Below are positions 7,777 to 17,157 of a stretch of DNA of 64,000 nucleotides, piece by piece. Source of the DNA: UBA5072 sp963822145 (lineage in GTDB: Bacteria; Bacteroidota; Bacteroidia; Bacteroidales; UBA10428); NCBI GenBank assembly GCA_963822145.1, contig CAWGGG010000001.1, forward strand, positions 434,001 through 498,000. The letters run 5' to 3'. Each line of letters opens with the position of its first letter. Within the stretch, counting starts at the first letter, position 1. The position numbers were made by a program, and so were the translations under genes. The notes beneath the pieces are model-generated. The model worked only from the letters and a program-made list of their open reading frames with translations, had not been told where the DNA came from and did not search any database.

Positions 7777-10155
7777 ATGGAGCAATTTCTCAAAGAACTC
7801 AACCCTGCGCAATACGAGGCTGTTGTAAATACCAACGGCCCTGCACTGGTCATTGCCGGTGCAGGATCGGGTAAAACACGAGTGCTTACCTACCGGGTGG
7901 CTTATCTGTTAAACCAGGGCGTGAAGCCGGGCCAGATCATCTGTCTTACCTTTACCAACAAGGCAGCCCGGGAAATGAAGGAGCGCATTGCACAGGTGGT
8001 GGGTGACGACCTTGCGAAGTATCTTTGGATGGGCACTTTTCACAGCATCTTTGCCCGCATATTGCGCACCGAATCAGAATTCCTCGGATACCCGTCCAGT
8101 TACACCATTTATGACACCCTTGATTCGAAAAGCCTGTTGAAATCCATCATCAGGGAAATGAACCTCGATGATCAGCGGTATAAACCCGGGGAAGTGCTGG
8201 GCCGTATCTCCTGGGCCAAGAATAACCTCATCACACCCCAGGCCTATAAAAACCATGCCGAAATCAGCAACAGCGATGCTGTTACCCGCCGTCCGCAATT
8301 GGGCGAAATCTATCAGACCTACTGCATCCGTTGTAAAAAGTCGGGGGCTATGGATTTTGACGATCTCCTGCTAAATACCAACATCCTGTTCCGGGATTTT
8401 CCGCTGGTGCTGGCCAAGTACCAGGAACGGTCCCGGTTCATGCTGGTGGATGAGTACCAGGATACCAACCACTCCCAGTATCTTATTGTCAACAAGCTGG
8501 CCGCTAAGTATCATAATGTCTGCGTAGTGGGCGACGATGCCCAGAGCATTTATTCCTTCCGCGGCGCCCGCATCGAGAACATCCTGAATTTCCGAAAGGA
8601 TTATCCCGAACATCAGCTGTTCAAACTGGAGCAGAATTACCGGTCCACCAAAACTATCGTGGACGCTGCCAACAGTCTGATCGCAAAGAACCAGGGTCAG
8701 ATCAAAAAGAATGTATGGTCTGACAATGAAACCGGGCAAAAAATCAAAGTAGTCAAATGCCTTACGGATATCGAGGAAGGATTCTTTGTTTCCAACAGCA
8801 TTTTGGATCATGCCTATTCGGAGCAGCAACTCTACAGTGATTTCGCCATTTTATACCGCACCAATGCACAGTCGAGGATCTTCGAAGAGGCCCTCCGCAA
8901 GCGGAATGTTCCCTACCGTGTTTATGGCGGCATATCTTTTTACCAGCGCAAGGAAATCAAGGATATGCTGGCCTATCTGCGGCTTGCCGTGAATCAGAGC
9001 GACGATGAAGCTCTTAAAAGGATCATCAATTATCCTGCCAGGGGCATCGGTGATGTTACGCTCGAAAAATTGGAAGAACTCGCCTCACGGAGTGGGAAAA
9101 GCCTGATGCAGACGATTGAAGAAACAGGACAGCAGGATGTTGGATTAAACAAGGGCACCGTCACCAAACTGCATGCTTTCCATGAAATGATCCGGGGATT
9201 CTCGCGCATCATACAGGAATTGAATGCTTTTGAGGCCACACAGCACATTGCCATTACAACCGGCGTGCGTAAAGACCTCTACAACGGAAATACTCCCGAG
9301 GAGCGCAGCCGGTATGAGAACCTGGAGGAACTGCTGAACGGTATCAAAGATTTCACCGATACCGCCATCAATGAGAATAGATCCGCTACCATGGTGGATT
9401 ACCTCGAAAATGTTTCACTGATCACCGATCTGGACCAGGATAAAAGCGATGACCGTAACAAGGTGACCATCATGACCATGCATTCAGCCAAGGGACTTGA
9501 GTTCAACAATGTTTACATATCCGGGGTGGAAGAGGAACTTTTCCCTTCCAGGATGTCATTCGAATCACCGGAGGAAATGGAAGAAGAACGGCGTCTGTTT
9601 TATGTGGCCATCACCCGAGCCAGGAAGAGGGTCTTCATCAGTTATGCCCAGAACCGATACCGCTGGGGAACACCAACATCATGCCAGCCCAGCCGGTTTT
9701 TGCGCGACATTGATCCAAAATACCTGGATCTGCCCGCTGAAAAATCCTCCAGGCCAACCAGCCCCAATTATGACGATGAAGCGGATTGGGAGGACCAATG
9801 GAGTGAAAGGAACCAGTTAAAAAAGTCGGCGGCCGGAAAACCCTATCCGGGCACTTCCCTTAACAGACCCAGCCCTTCCAGGACCGGCCTGGTGATCCCC
9901 AGGAAGATACCCGTGCCCGCCAAACCGGTGAACGCGGACTTCAAATCCGACAACCCCGATGCGATCCAATCGGGCATGCATGTGGAACATCCATCTTTTG
10001 GTGCCGGTAAAATCGTTCATATCGAAGGTGTTACTCCAAACCGGAAGGCTACAGTATTTTTCCAGGAACTCGGTGAGGAAAAACAATTGTTGCTGAAGTT
10101 TGCGAAGTTAAGAATAGTGACAAGGGACGAGGGCTCCGGGATAAGCGGATTGTGA
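7777..10155 (+). CDS. pcrA: UvrD/PcrA-type ATP-dependent DNA helicase
   Basis: This is a superfamily-1 3'-5' helicase of 792 residues used in nucleotide-excision and mismatch repair and in removing proteins from DNA. The motifs appear in order: Q motif LNPAQYEAV, Walker A AGAGSGKTR, Ia TFTNKAAREMKER, DEYQDTN (Walker B), GDDAQSIYSFRGA (III), LEQNYRS (IV), VTIMTMHSAKGLEF (V) and EERRLFYVAITRA (VI). The tail, after a low-complexity linker, ends in a Tudor-like domain starting GMHVEHPSFGAGKIV, as in PcrA, where it contacts RNA polymerase. The ATG at 7777 gives the standard N-terminus; a GTG at 7759 is less likely. Confidence 0.95.
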   Translation: MEQFLKELNPAQYEAVVNTNGPALVIAGAGSGKTRVLTYRVAYLLNQGVKPGQIICLTFTNKAAREMKERIAQVVGDDLAKYLWMGTFHSIFARILRTESEFLGYPSSYTIYDTLDSKSLLKSIIREMNLDDQRYKPGEVLGRISWAKNNLITPQAYKNHAEISNSDAVTRRPQLGEIYQTYCIRCKKSGAMDFDDLLLNTNILFRDFPLVLAKYQERSRFMLVDEYQDTNHSQYLIVNKLAAKYHNVCVVGDDAQSIYSFRGARIENILNFRKDYPEHQLFKLEQNYRSTKTIVDAANSLIAKNQGQIKKNVWSDNETGQKIKVVKCLTDIEEGFFVSNSILDHAYSEQQLYSDFAILYRTNAQSRIFEEALRKRNVPYRVYGGISFYQRKEIKDMLAYLRLAVNQSDDEALKRIINYPARGIGDVTLEKLEELASRSGKSLMQTIEETGQQDVGLNKGTVTKLHAFHEMIRGFSRIIQELNAFEATQHIAITTGVRKDLYNGNTPEERSRYENLEELLNGIKDFTDTAINENRSATMVDYLENVSLITDLDQDKSDDRNKVTIMTMHSAKGLEFNNVYISGVEEELFPSRMSFESPEEMEEERRLFYVAITRARKRVFISYAQNRYRWGTPTSCQPSRFLRDIDPKYLDLPAEKSSRPTSPNYDDEADWEDQWSERNQLKKSAAGKPYPGTSLNRPSPSRTGLVIPRKIPVPAKPVNADFKSDNPDAIQSGMHVEHPSFGAGKIVHIEGVTPNRKATVFFQELGEEKQLLLKFAKLRIVTRDEGSGISGL

Positions 10156-10163
10156 CATACTAT

Positions 10164-10223
10164 CACAACAACCACAACAACCACAACAACCACAACAACC
10201 ACAACAACCACAACAACCACAAC
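10164..10223. repeat. 9-bp tandem repeat (CACAACAAC), about 6.7 copies
   Basis: Six perfect copies of CACAACAAC and one partial copy begin 9 bases after the helicase stop codon. They end about 40 bases before the promoter of the next gene. An ORF passes through the repeat (coding for His-Asn-Asn units), but the promoter at 10265-10296 shows that the following gene starts after it. Confidence 0.92.
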
Positions 10224-10264
10224 CTCCAACCCATTCTTTCTCCCCAAACATATTCCCCGATAAA

Positions 10265-10296
10265 TTTGACCATAACCGATTTTTCCTATAGCTTTG
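10265..10296 (+). promoter_or_regulatory. Promoter of the DUF4290-murA pair
   Basis: TTTG (10265-10268) and TAGCTTTG (10289-10296) are 20 bases apart and match the Bacteroidota pattern in full. Transcription would begin near 10303, leaving about 8 bases before the ATG at 10311. Confidence 0.7.
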
Positions 10297-10310
10297 TTAA
10301 AATTATTTAT

Positions 10311-10952
10311 ATGGAATACGATTATAATACCAGCCGACCCAAACTGATCTTGCCTGAATACGGCCGTAATATTCAGAAAATGGTGGAATACATCCTTTCC
10401 ATCCCCGACCGCGAGGAGCGAAACCGTCTGGCCCAGGCAGTCATCATCATCATGGGGAATATGAATCCTCATTTGCGTGATATAAATGATTTCAAGCATA
10501 AACTCTGGGACCACCTGGCCATCATGTCGGATTTTCAGCTCGATATTGACTATCCATACGAAATACCGCAACCTGAAGAGTTTGCTGAAAAACCTCGTCG
10601 TGTAAGTTATAATACCAATGAGATCCGCTACCGTCATTACGGCCGTATCGTGGAAAGCCTGATCAAGGAAGCCATAAAACTACCCGAAGGGGAAGATAAG
10701 GATACCCTTACCAAGCTGATCGCCAATCATATGAAAAAATCCTACCTGGCCTGGAACCGGGATTCAGTTACCGATGAGATCATTTTCAACGATCTCTTTG
10801 AATTGTCCGGTCGAAAACTCAGTGTAAAGGAAGGGCTCAAGCTCAGCGATCAGAAGGACTTTCAGAAAGGGAAACTGCAGCAACAGCAACAACAGCAGCA
10901 CCAGCAGCGCAAACGCATGCAGATGCAGCAACAGCGTAAAAAAACACAGTAA
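10311..10952 (+). CDS. DUF4290 family protein with glutamine-rich tail
   Basis: The product matches the DUF4290 family, conserved across Bacteroidota and of unknown function. Recognisable parts are RPKLILPEYGRNIQKMVEY near the N-terminus, NMNPHLRDINDFKHKLWDHL and RHYGRIVESLIKEA in the middle. The last 35 residues are a Gln-rich tail followed by basic residues. An in-frame reading frame extends back to 10152 through the CACAACAAC repeat, but the promoter lies inside that extension, so the ATG at 10311 is chosen. The gene ends 14 bases before murA, and the two are probably co-transcribed. Confidence 0.85.
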   Translation: MEYDYNTSRPKLILPEYGRNIQKMVEYILSIPDREERNRLAQAVIIIMGNMNPHLRDINDFKHKLWDHLAIMSDFQLDIDYPYEIPQPEEFAEKPRRVSYNTNEIRYRHYGRIVESLIKEAIKLPEGEDKDTLTKLIANHMKKSYLAWNRDSVTDEIIFNDLFELSGRKLSVKEGLKLSDQKDFQKGKLQQQQQQQHQQRKRMQMQQQRKKTQ

Positions 10953-10966
10953 TTGATAACAGTCTG

Positions 10967-12274
10967 ATGACTTCTTTCAGGGTCCAAGGCAACAGGCCCC
11001 TCAAGGGCGAGATTACGCCACAGGGCGCAAAGAATGAGGCACTGCAGGTAATATGCGCCACCCTGCTCACACCGGAAGAAGTTACCATCCACAACATCCC
11101 CGACATCGTAGATGTCAATAACCTGATCGACCTGGTTGCTTCCCTGGGCGCTGAGGTCGACCGCATATCCCGTCATTCCTGCCGTTTTAAGGCCCACCGC
11201 ATTAATATTGACTATCTGCTTACTGACGATTTCAGGAAACGCAGCGGAAGCCTCCGGGGCTCCCTGATGATCATGGGACCGCTGCTCGCCAGGTTTGGCA
11301 GAGGGTATATTCCCCGTCCAGGTGGCGACAAAATCGGGCGCCGGCGAATGGATACGCACATTAATGGTCTGGTGAACCTGGGTGCCCGTTTTGATTATGA
11401 ATATACCAGCGAATTCTATAAACTGCACGCGGAAAGGCTCACCGGTTGTTCCATGCTGCTCGAGGAGGCTTCCGTAACAGGAACGGCCAATATATTGATG
11501 GCTGCTGCACTGGCCAGGGGAAAAACCACCATCTATCATGCCGCCTGTGAACCCTATGTTCAGCAGCTCTGTCACATGCTGAACCGCATGGGAGCCAGGA
11601 TATCCGGGATAGGCTCAAACCTGCTGACCGTTGAAGGGGTTGACACCCTTACCGGCTGTGAGCACACGTTACTCCCGGATATGATTGAAGTGGGTTCCTT
11701 CCTGGGTATGGCAGCCATGACCCGCTCCGAGATCACCATTAAAAATGTATCCTGGGAAAATCTCGGTATCATTCCGGCCGTGTTCAGGCGGATCGGCATT
11801 GAATTCGAACGCCGGGGAGATGATATTTTTGTGCCCGGCAAAGAGCATTACCAGGTAGAGACCTTTATCGACGGATCAATTCTTACCATTGACGACGCAC
11901 CCTGGCCCGGTTTTACGCCGGACCTTATCAGCGTGGTGCTGGTAGTGGCTACACAGGCCCGCGGCAATGTACTCATTCATCAGAAAATGTTTGAAAGCAG
12001 ACTTTTCTTTGTCGACAAACTCATTGAAATGGGCGCCCAGGTTATCCTGTGTGATCCGCACCGCGCATCGGTTTACGGACTTGACAACCAGATCAGGCTC
12101 AGGCCCACCACCATGACATCCCCCGATATCAGAGCCGGTGTTGCCCTGCTCATCGCGGCCCTGTCAGCCGACGGTACCAGCATCATCCATAACATCGACC
12201 AGATCGACCGGGGCTATGAACGGATCGATGAGCGACTAAACGCTATTGGCGCTTCGATATCACGAATCAATTAG
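10967..12274 (+). CDS. murA: UDP-N-acetylglucosamine 1-carboxyvinyltransferase, Asp at the catalytic Cys position
   Basis: MurA transfers enolpyruvate from PEP to UDP-GlcNAc, the first committed step of peptidoglycan synthesis in the cytoplasm. The N-terminal GAKNEALQ holds the PEP-binding Lys-Asn pair, and the length (435) is normal. The mobile loop reads RPGGDKIGRRRMDTH, where the usual enzyme has PGGCTIGARPVD. The catalytic Cys (Cys115 in E. coli) is therefore Asp, the change known from naturally fosfomycin-resistant MurA enzymes such as that of Mycobacterium tuberculosis. The gene follows DUF4290 by 14 bases and overlaps the convergent SulP gene by 4 bases at its end. Confidence 0.95.
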   Translation: MTSFRVQGNRPLKGEITPQGAKNEALQVICATLLTPEEVTIHNIPDIVDVNNLIDLVASLGAEVDRISRHSCRFKAHRINIDYLLTDDFRKRSGSLRGSLMIMGPLLARFGRGYIPRPGGDKIGRRRMDTHINGLVNLGARFDYEYTSEFYKLHAERLTGCSMLLEEASVTGTANILMAAALARGKTTIYHAACEPYVQQLCHMLNRMGARISGIGSNLLTVEGVDTLTGCEHTLLPDMIEVGSFLGMAAMTRSEITIKNVSWENLGIIPAVFRRIGIEFERRGDDIFVPGKEHYQVETFIDGSILTIDDAPWPGFTPDLISVVLVVATQARGNVLIHQKMFESRLFFVDKLIEMGAQVILCDPHRASVYGLDNQIRLRPTTMTSPDIRAGVALLIAALSADGTSIIHNIDQIDRGYERIDERLNAIGASISRIN

Positions 12275-14022
12275 TGGTTCTGCCTTCCCGTGTGCCTGGC
12301 ACTGATGATTGTTTTGTTTTTCTCAAGTTCATCGGCAATCTCATGCGACCGCCTTACTGCCTCGCTGATATGTGGTAATACATTCTTCTTCCCTACCATA
12401 AAAACAATCCGGGCTTTGCGGAGTTCCAGGAAGATTTCATCTTTCACCCCCGAAAGAACCACTTTAGTACCCTGACTCCTGAAGGATTGGATAATTTCAC
12501 GAAGGTTATGTATACCAGTGGAATCGATCACAGGCACGTTGCGCATCCTGATGATCAGGATTTTCGGGGGTTGTTTGATCTCTCTGAGGACATCCCTGAA
12601 CCGATAAGCCACACCAAAAAAGAAGGGCCCATTAATCTCAAAAACCTCGCATCCTCTGGGAATATGCAGCTCTTCGGGAAAATCAGCCGATGTGTCTGTG
12701 CGTTCGGTAGTGAACTTGCTGGTTATGGAGGATATCTGCGTGATCATAGCCATCCGGTGCATGAATAACATGGCTGCCAGCACAATACCGATTTCAATGG
12801 CCAGTGTGAGATCCACCAGAACCGTCAGCAGGAAAGTGGTAAGCAAAACGGCTACATCATTGGCAGATCCTTTGGCAATGCTGATAAACGACTTGTACTC
12901 ACTCATGTTATAAGCTACGATAACCAGGATGGCGGCCAGGCAGGAAAGTGGAATAAGGGTAGCCCATTTTCCGAAAAAGAGCATGATCAGCAACAATACC
13001 AGCGCATGAATCATGCCGGATACCGGTGTGCGGCCTCCGTTCTTAACATTTGTGGCTGTGCGCGCAATAGCTCCTGTTGCCGGAATTCCTCCGAACAGGC
13101 CACTGAAAACATTGGCAATCCCCTGCCCGATCAATTCGGTATTGGACCGGTGGCTTCCACTGATCATGCCATCGGCCACCAGGGCTGAAAGTAAAGACTC
13201 AATAGCACCCAGCATCGCAATCGTGAAAGCAGGCTTCACATATAGCTTGATGTCGGCAAGACTGACCTCGGGAATCATGGGCAAAGGCAGTGCAGAAGGT
13301 ATCGCACCAAATTTCGATCCGATGGTTTCCACAGGGATATGGAAAATCTGAACTGCCGCTGTGCCTATAATTATGGCCACAAAAGTGCCAGGGATCTTTG
13401 TGGTGATCTTTTTAAAGTAAATAGCGATCAAAATGGTGCCTAGACCAACTGTAAGGGCATACCAGTTTACAGTGTTTAATGCGTTTAAATAGGCACTCCA
13501 CTTGCCCGCAAAATCGTCAGGAACCCGGGCAAGGGTAAGACCGAAAAAGTCCTTGATCTGAGTGGAAAATATGATCAGGGCAATACCACTAGTAAACCCA
13601 ACCACCAGGGGAATGGGAATGAACTTGATCACAGCACCGAGCCTCAGTAATCCAAATCCAATAAGGATAAAACCAGCCATGATGGTTGAAATGATCAGTC
13701 CGTTTATACCGTAAACCTGAACTACACCAAGCACGATCACTACAAAGGCTCCGGTAGGGCCACCGATCTGAACCCTGCTGCCTCCGAGTGCCGAAATCAG
13801 AAATCCGGCCACAATGGCTGTGATCAATCCCTTTTCAGGAGAAACACCTGAAGCTATGGCAAAAGCTATTGCCAGGGGAAGCGCCACGATCCCAACGATA
13901 ATGCCAGCACCAAGATCTTTGAAAAATTGTTGCCTGGAGTATCCCTCCTTTAAAACAGTAAGCAATTTGGGTTCAAAAAGATACGCCATAACGAGTTTCT
14001 TAAAGAAGCCGCTAAAATACAT
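12271..14022 (-). CDS. SulP-family anion permease with STAS domain
   Basis: This 583-residue inner-membrane protein has the SulP layout. The N-terminal transmembrane region contains GAGIIVGIVALPLAIAFAIA and QIGGPTGAFVVIV, ten or more further helices follow, and a cytoplasmic STAS domain begins near residue 445 with the segment PVIDSTGIHNL. SulP proteins move sulfate, bicarbonate or other anions, and the substrate cannot be fixed from sequence. Two starts are possible, ATG at 14022 and ATG at 13989 (MAYLFEPKLL); nothing visible decides between them. The 3' end overlaps murA by 4 bases. Confidence 0.9.
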   Translation of the reverse strand: MYFSGFFKKLVMAYLFEPKLLTVLKEGYSRQQFFKDLGAGIIVGIVALPLAIAFAIASGVSPEKGLITAIVAGFLISALGGSRVQIGGPTGAFVVIVLGVVQVYGINGLIISTIMAGFILIGFGLLRLGAVIKFIPIPLVVGFTSGIALIIFSTQIKDFFGLTLARVPDDFAGKWSAYLNALNTVNWYALTVGLGTILIAIYFKKITTKIPGTFVAIIIGTAAVQIFHIPVETIGSKFGAIPSALPLPMIPEVSLADIKLYVKPAFTIAMLGAIESLLSALVADGMISGSHRSNTELIGQGIANVFSGLFGGIPATGAIARTATNVKNGGRTPVSGMIHALVLLLIMLFFGKWATLIPLSCLAAILVIVAYNMSEYKSFISIAKGSANDVAVLLTTFLLTVLVDLTLAIEIGIVLAAMLFMHRMAMITQISSITSKFTTERTDTSADFPEELHIPRGCEVFEINGPFFFGVAYRFRDVLREIKQPPKILIIRMRNVPVIDSTGIHNLREIIQSFRSQGTKVVLSGVKDEIFLELRKARIVFMVGKKNVLPHISEAVRRSHEIADELEKNKTIISARHTGRQNH

Positions 14023-14058
14023 AGAAATATTTCCCGTTGTTTTATGTGGGGCAAAAAA

Positions 14059-14760
14059 CTATAGAGCACCACATATCAATCTGCCTAGTTCGGGAAATTC
14101 CCGCTTATAATGCCAGCAAAGTAGTTCACGAGACAAATCATATACCGGTACCTTCGATTTATCAATGATGGCAGTATCGGAGGTAGCGATAACCCCTTCC
14201 TGGCGCTGGCGTAACGCCCAGTCGGCTGATTTAATTACATGACAATCCGTGACAAGACCAGCCTTTTGAAATTTTTCCCGGATCAGGTGCGCATGCTGCT
14301 CACTATGAGAAACCGGAGAATCCAGGTAAACATCTACACGGGCAGGCTGTCGGAGTATGAGAAAAGCTGCCATCTGAACAACACATTCAGCAAAGGTCTT
14401 CTCGTCATTTAATCTGCCATGCAGTGAACCGGCATCCCTCATAAACTGATCGGTGCTGATAAAGGTAATTTTGCCCATGCGGTAGTTGAGCAGCGTGAAC
14501 AAAACATTGTAACCATCAACCGCCAGGTCCATCCCGTTAATCTCCGACACGAGCAGTGACTTCCGAAGTGCCGATCTTTCCCGGGATGAGATCCCCCGGT
14601 AAAGCACCGTTCGCTGATCACCGCCAAGCCGGTACCGGTCGCCCACCAGTTTAAGCACCCCCCGTTCAGGATAATGCCGGTCGATCAGATAGTAATAATC
14701 ACGGCATGCTTTGATAAAATCTGCACTTTGCAGATCGTGGTATTTCGACTTGTCCGGCAT
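14059..14760 (-). CDS. DUF434 domain protein
   Basis: The 233-residue protein resembles DUF434 proteins, conserved and uncharacterised. The N-terminal segment has YLIDRHYPERGVLKLVGDRY and an Arg-rich TVLYRGISSRER. The middle contains LAVDGYNVLFTLLNYRMG, where an Asp-Gly pair begins a PIN-like or NYN-like strand. The rest has VDVYLDSPVSHS and ATSDTAIID, also acidic strand ends, so a metal-dependent nuclease-like fold is possible (inference only). It precedes the SulP gene on the same strand with a 36-base gap. Confidence 0.7.
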   Translation of the reverse strand: MPDKSKYHDLQSADFIKACRDYYYLIDRHYPERGVLKLVGDRYRLGGDQRTVLYRGISSRERSALRKSLLVSEINGMDLAVDGYNVLFTLLNYRMGKITFISTDQFMRDAGSLHGRLNDEKTFAECVVQMAAFLILRQPARVDVYLDSPVSHSEQHAHLIREKFQKAGLVTDCHVIKSADWALRQRQEGVIATSDTAIIDKSKVPVYDLSRELLCWHYKREFPELGRLICGAL

Positions 14761-14872
14761 GGCCCAACAATTTACGGCAAAATGTCGACAATTTTACGTG
14801 TTTTGTAGATTTATATACTGAATTTGCTTCAATTGCAGGCTTTTATTTATGAATATTTCCAAAAAGATTTTT

Positions 14873-14880
14873 TAGATTTG
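14873..14880 (+). promoter_or_regulatory. Candidate -7 element of the DoxX/Gfo-Idh operon
   Basis: TAGATTTG fits TAnnTTTG and lies 20 bases before the ATG at 14901, so the leader would be about 14 bases. A TTG at the -33 position is not evident, which could mean that an activator is needed. Confidence 0.5.
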
Positions 14881-14900
14881 AGACTTCTAAAAAAATCATT

Positions 14901-15395
14901 ATGTCAAATACAGAAAACACAAAAAGTTACACAAACATCCAGGCATTCATACTGGTGACCCTTAGGATCCTGCTGGGATGGTATTTTTTATATGAAGGTC
15001 TTGTGAAGATTGCGAATCCTGATTGGTCTTCCTATGGTTACCTGATGGATTCACAGGGCCCGATGGCCGGTTTGTTTCATGCCATGGCTGCAAAATCAGG
15101 TGTTGTTGCTGTGGTTGACCTGCTGAACAAATGGGGCCTTACGCTTATCGGCCTGGGTTTGATGTTGGGATGCCTTACCCAGCTGGCCTTGTTTTTCGGC
15201 ATGTTGCTGTTAATCATGTACTATTGTTCGCATCCACCCCTGGCATCGATTACCTACCTGATGCCGCAGGAAGGCAGCTATCTGTGGGTGAATAAGACAC
15301 TGATCGAGATATTTGCCATGGCTTTGTTGCTGGTTTTCCCCACGGGTCATATTGTAGGTATTGACAGAATCATTTCAAAACTGACAAAAAAATAG
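14901..15395 (+). CDS. DoxX-family membrane protein
   Basis: The 164-residue product has four predicted helices and the DoxX pattern: TLRILLGWYFLYEGLVKI in helix 1, a short loop, and helix pairs around LTLIGLGLMLGCLTQLALFF and NKTLIEIFAMALLLVF. DoxX was first described as a subunit of a thiosulfate:quinone oxidoreductase, and many relatives are thought to pass electrons to the quinone pool. The gene is the first of an operon with two exported sugar oxidoreductases, 12 bases before the first. A role as their electron outlet is plausible but is inference. Confidence 0.85.
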   Translation: MSNTENTKSYTNIQAFILVTLRILLGWYFLYEGLVKIANPDWSSYGYLMDSQGPMAGLFHAMAAKSGVVAVVDLLNKWGLTLIGLGLMLGCLTQLALFFGMLLLIMYYCSHPPLASITYLMPQEGSYLWVNKTLIEIFAMALLLVFPTGHIVGIDRIISKLTKK

Positions 15396-15407
15396 GGATT
15401 CATAACC

Positions 15408-16994
15408 ATGAAAAAAGATAATAAGAAAAAGGATACAGCCTCGCAGAAAACCAGTGCACGTCAGTTTGGACGGAGGGACCTCATCAAAGGTTTGGCTGCA
15501 GTGCCTGTTTTAGGCGCATTTTCTTACGCCTGGCTGCGTAAGAACAGTATTGACGAGACTTTCCGGAAACAAATGCGCGAAGTAGTCAACCTGACCTCAC
15601 AGCCTGTTGAACTGGCCCCTTCCATAAAGGATGGGAAACCCATCCGGATCGGTATCATTGGTTTCGGAATTCGCGGAAAGCAGCTGATGCGGGCGGCCGG
15701 ATTCCCTGAACCCGAGTGGATCGATGAACAGATCAAAGCTCATGCGGAGAACAAACAAAATACCAACTACCAGAACTTCATGGAGCAGGAACAGCTCAAT
15801 ATCGAGGTGAATGGTGTTTGCGATATCTTTTCGGTGTATTCAAAAGCTGCTGCAATTACCGGATCCAATGTTAACCGCGAAGGTGTGGGCGGTAAAATGG
15901 GTAAGGAACCCAAACAATACAAAACCTACCTGGAACTCCTGGATGCTCCCGATATTGATGCCGTAATCATTGCCACGCCTGATCACTGGCATGCCCCTAT
16001 GGCCATTGAGGCAGCCAAAAGAGGCAAGCATGTTTACTGCGAAAAACCTGTAAGCTGGACTGTCCCTGAAACCTACGAACTGGTTAAGGTGGTGAAGGAA
16101 AAAGGCATAGTTTTCCAGCTTGGACACCAGGGAAGACAAACCGAAAGTTATACCAAAGCCAGGGAAGCCATTGAAAAGAACGTACTCGGTAAGGTTAATC
16201 TGATTGAAGTATGTACCAACCGTAACGATCCGAACGGAGCCTGGGTATACGATATTCATCCCGAGGCCAATCCCAATACCATCGACTGGCAGCAATTCCT
16301 CGGACAGGCACCTTACCACGATTTCAGTCTGGAACGTTTCTTCCGCTGGCGCTGCTGGTGGGATTACAGCACAGGTCTTAACGGTGATCTCCTCACCCAT
16401 GAGTACGACGCACTGAACCAGATCATGGGCCTCGGTATTCCGGGTTCTGTTGCTTCTTCAGGCGGAATTTACTTCTTCAAGGATGGACGTACGGTTCCCG
16501 ATGTACTTCAGGTAGTCATGGAATTCCCACAACACGATCTGTCGTTTTTATACAGTGCCACGCTGGCCAGCGGACGCTCCCGCGGAAAGGTGATCATGGG
16601 GCATGATGCCTACATGGAGATCAGCGATCGCCTTGTGATCAAGGCCGATCCCGAATCCACCCAGTATAAAAAGAAGATCGAGGAAGGGCTCATCGATCCC
16701 AATACCCCCCTGTATGCCTTCACTCCGGGCAAAAAAGGCGCTGATGGTTTTGCCACCGCAACGGAACAGTATTTCGCCAGCCGCGGACTGCTCTATACTT
16801 ACCGGAACGGGAAACGTGTAGACACTACCCATTTGCACATTAAAGAATGGCTGAATTGCATCCATGCAGGAATACAGCCCAGCTGTAGCATTGATCAGGC
16901 TTTCCAGGAAGGGATCAGTGCACACATGTCCACCAAAGCCCTGCTCGAAAACAGAAGGGTATTCTGGGATGCTGATAAACAGGTGATTGTATAA
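15408..16994 (+). CDS. Exported Gfo/Idh/MocA oxidoreductase (Tat leader)
   Basis: This NAD(P)-dependent sugar oxidoreductase of 528 residues begins with a twin-arginine leader (GRRDLIKGLAAVPVLGAF), so it is probably folded with its cofactor and then exported. The Rossmann part starts IRIGIIGFGIRGKQLMRA, followed by AVIIATPDHWHAPMAIEA and CEKPVSW, which holds the catalytic-type Glu-Lys-Pro. It is longer than usual for the family (about 400-450), partly from the leader and an insertion near residues 105-150. Together with the next genes it fits a glycoside or glucose 3-dehydrogenase in a 3-keto-sugar pathway (inference from context). Confidence 0.88.
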   Translation: MKKDNKKKDTASQKTSARQFGRRDLIKGLAAVPVLGAFSYAWLRKNSIDETFRKQMREVVNLTSQPVELAPSIKDGKPIRIGIIGFGIRGKQLMRAAGFPEPEWIDEQIKAHAENKQNTNYQNFMEQEQLNIEVNGVCDIFSVYSKAAAITGSNVNREGVGGKMGKEPKQYKTYLELLDAPDIDAVIIATPDHWHAPMAIEAAKRGKHVYCEKPVSWTVPETYELVKVVKEKGIVFQLGHQGRQTESYTKAREAIEKNVLGKVNLIEVCTNRNDPNGAWVYDIHPEANPNTIDWQQFLGQAPYHDFSLERFFRWRCWWDYSTGLNGDLLTHEYDALNQIMGLGIPGSVASSGGIYFFKDGRTVPDVLQVVMEFPQHDLSFLYSATLASGRSRGKVIMGHDAYMEISDRLVIKADPESTQYKKKIEEGLIDPNTPLYAFTPGKKGADGFATATEQYFASRGLLYTYRNGKRVDTTHLHIKEWLNCIHAGIQPSCSIDQAFQEGISAHMSTKALLENRRVFWDADKQVIV

Positions 16995-17068
16995 ATTATC
17001 TTGGAGGAGTAATAATTTTAGAGTGATTTTATCTAACTTCGGGGGAAACAAAGCATGAATTTGCTTAC

Positions 17069-17107
17069 CTTAGAGTTTTGCTAAGATCGGGGTTCCTTAT
17101 CTTAGAG
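17069..17107 (+). promoter_or_regulatory. Repeated CTTAGAG motif and small hairpin upstream of the second Gfo/Idh gene
   Basis: The 163-base gap between the two oxidoreductase genes holds CTTAGAG at 17069-17075 and again at 17101-17107, 32 bases apart. The first copy can also pair with CTAAG at 17081-17085 as a 5-bp hairpin. It may be a control site or processing signal, but no clear promoter element was found here, so the call is weak. Confidence 0.3.
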
Positions 17108-17157
17108 ATTAACAAACTTAAACTATAATAATTACTTCAAACTTAAAAATTTCGTCT

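Noticed and set aside
10017..10637. Minus-strand frame of 206 codons with a long run of Val
   Set aside because: The Val run is the CACAACAAC repeat read backwards, and the frame overlaps the end of uvrD and the DUF4290 gene.
10872..10900. CAG/CAA repeat as a possible separate element
   Set aside because: It is the coding sequence of the Gln-rich tail of the DUF4290 protein, in frame and ending at the gene's stop.
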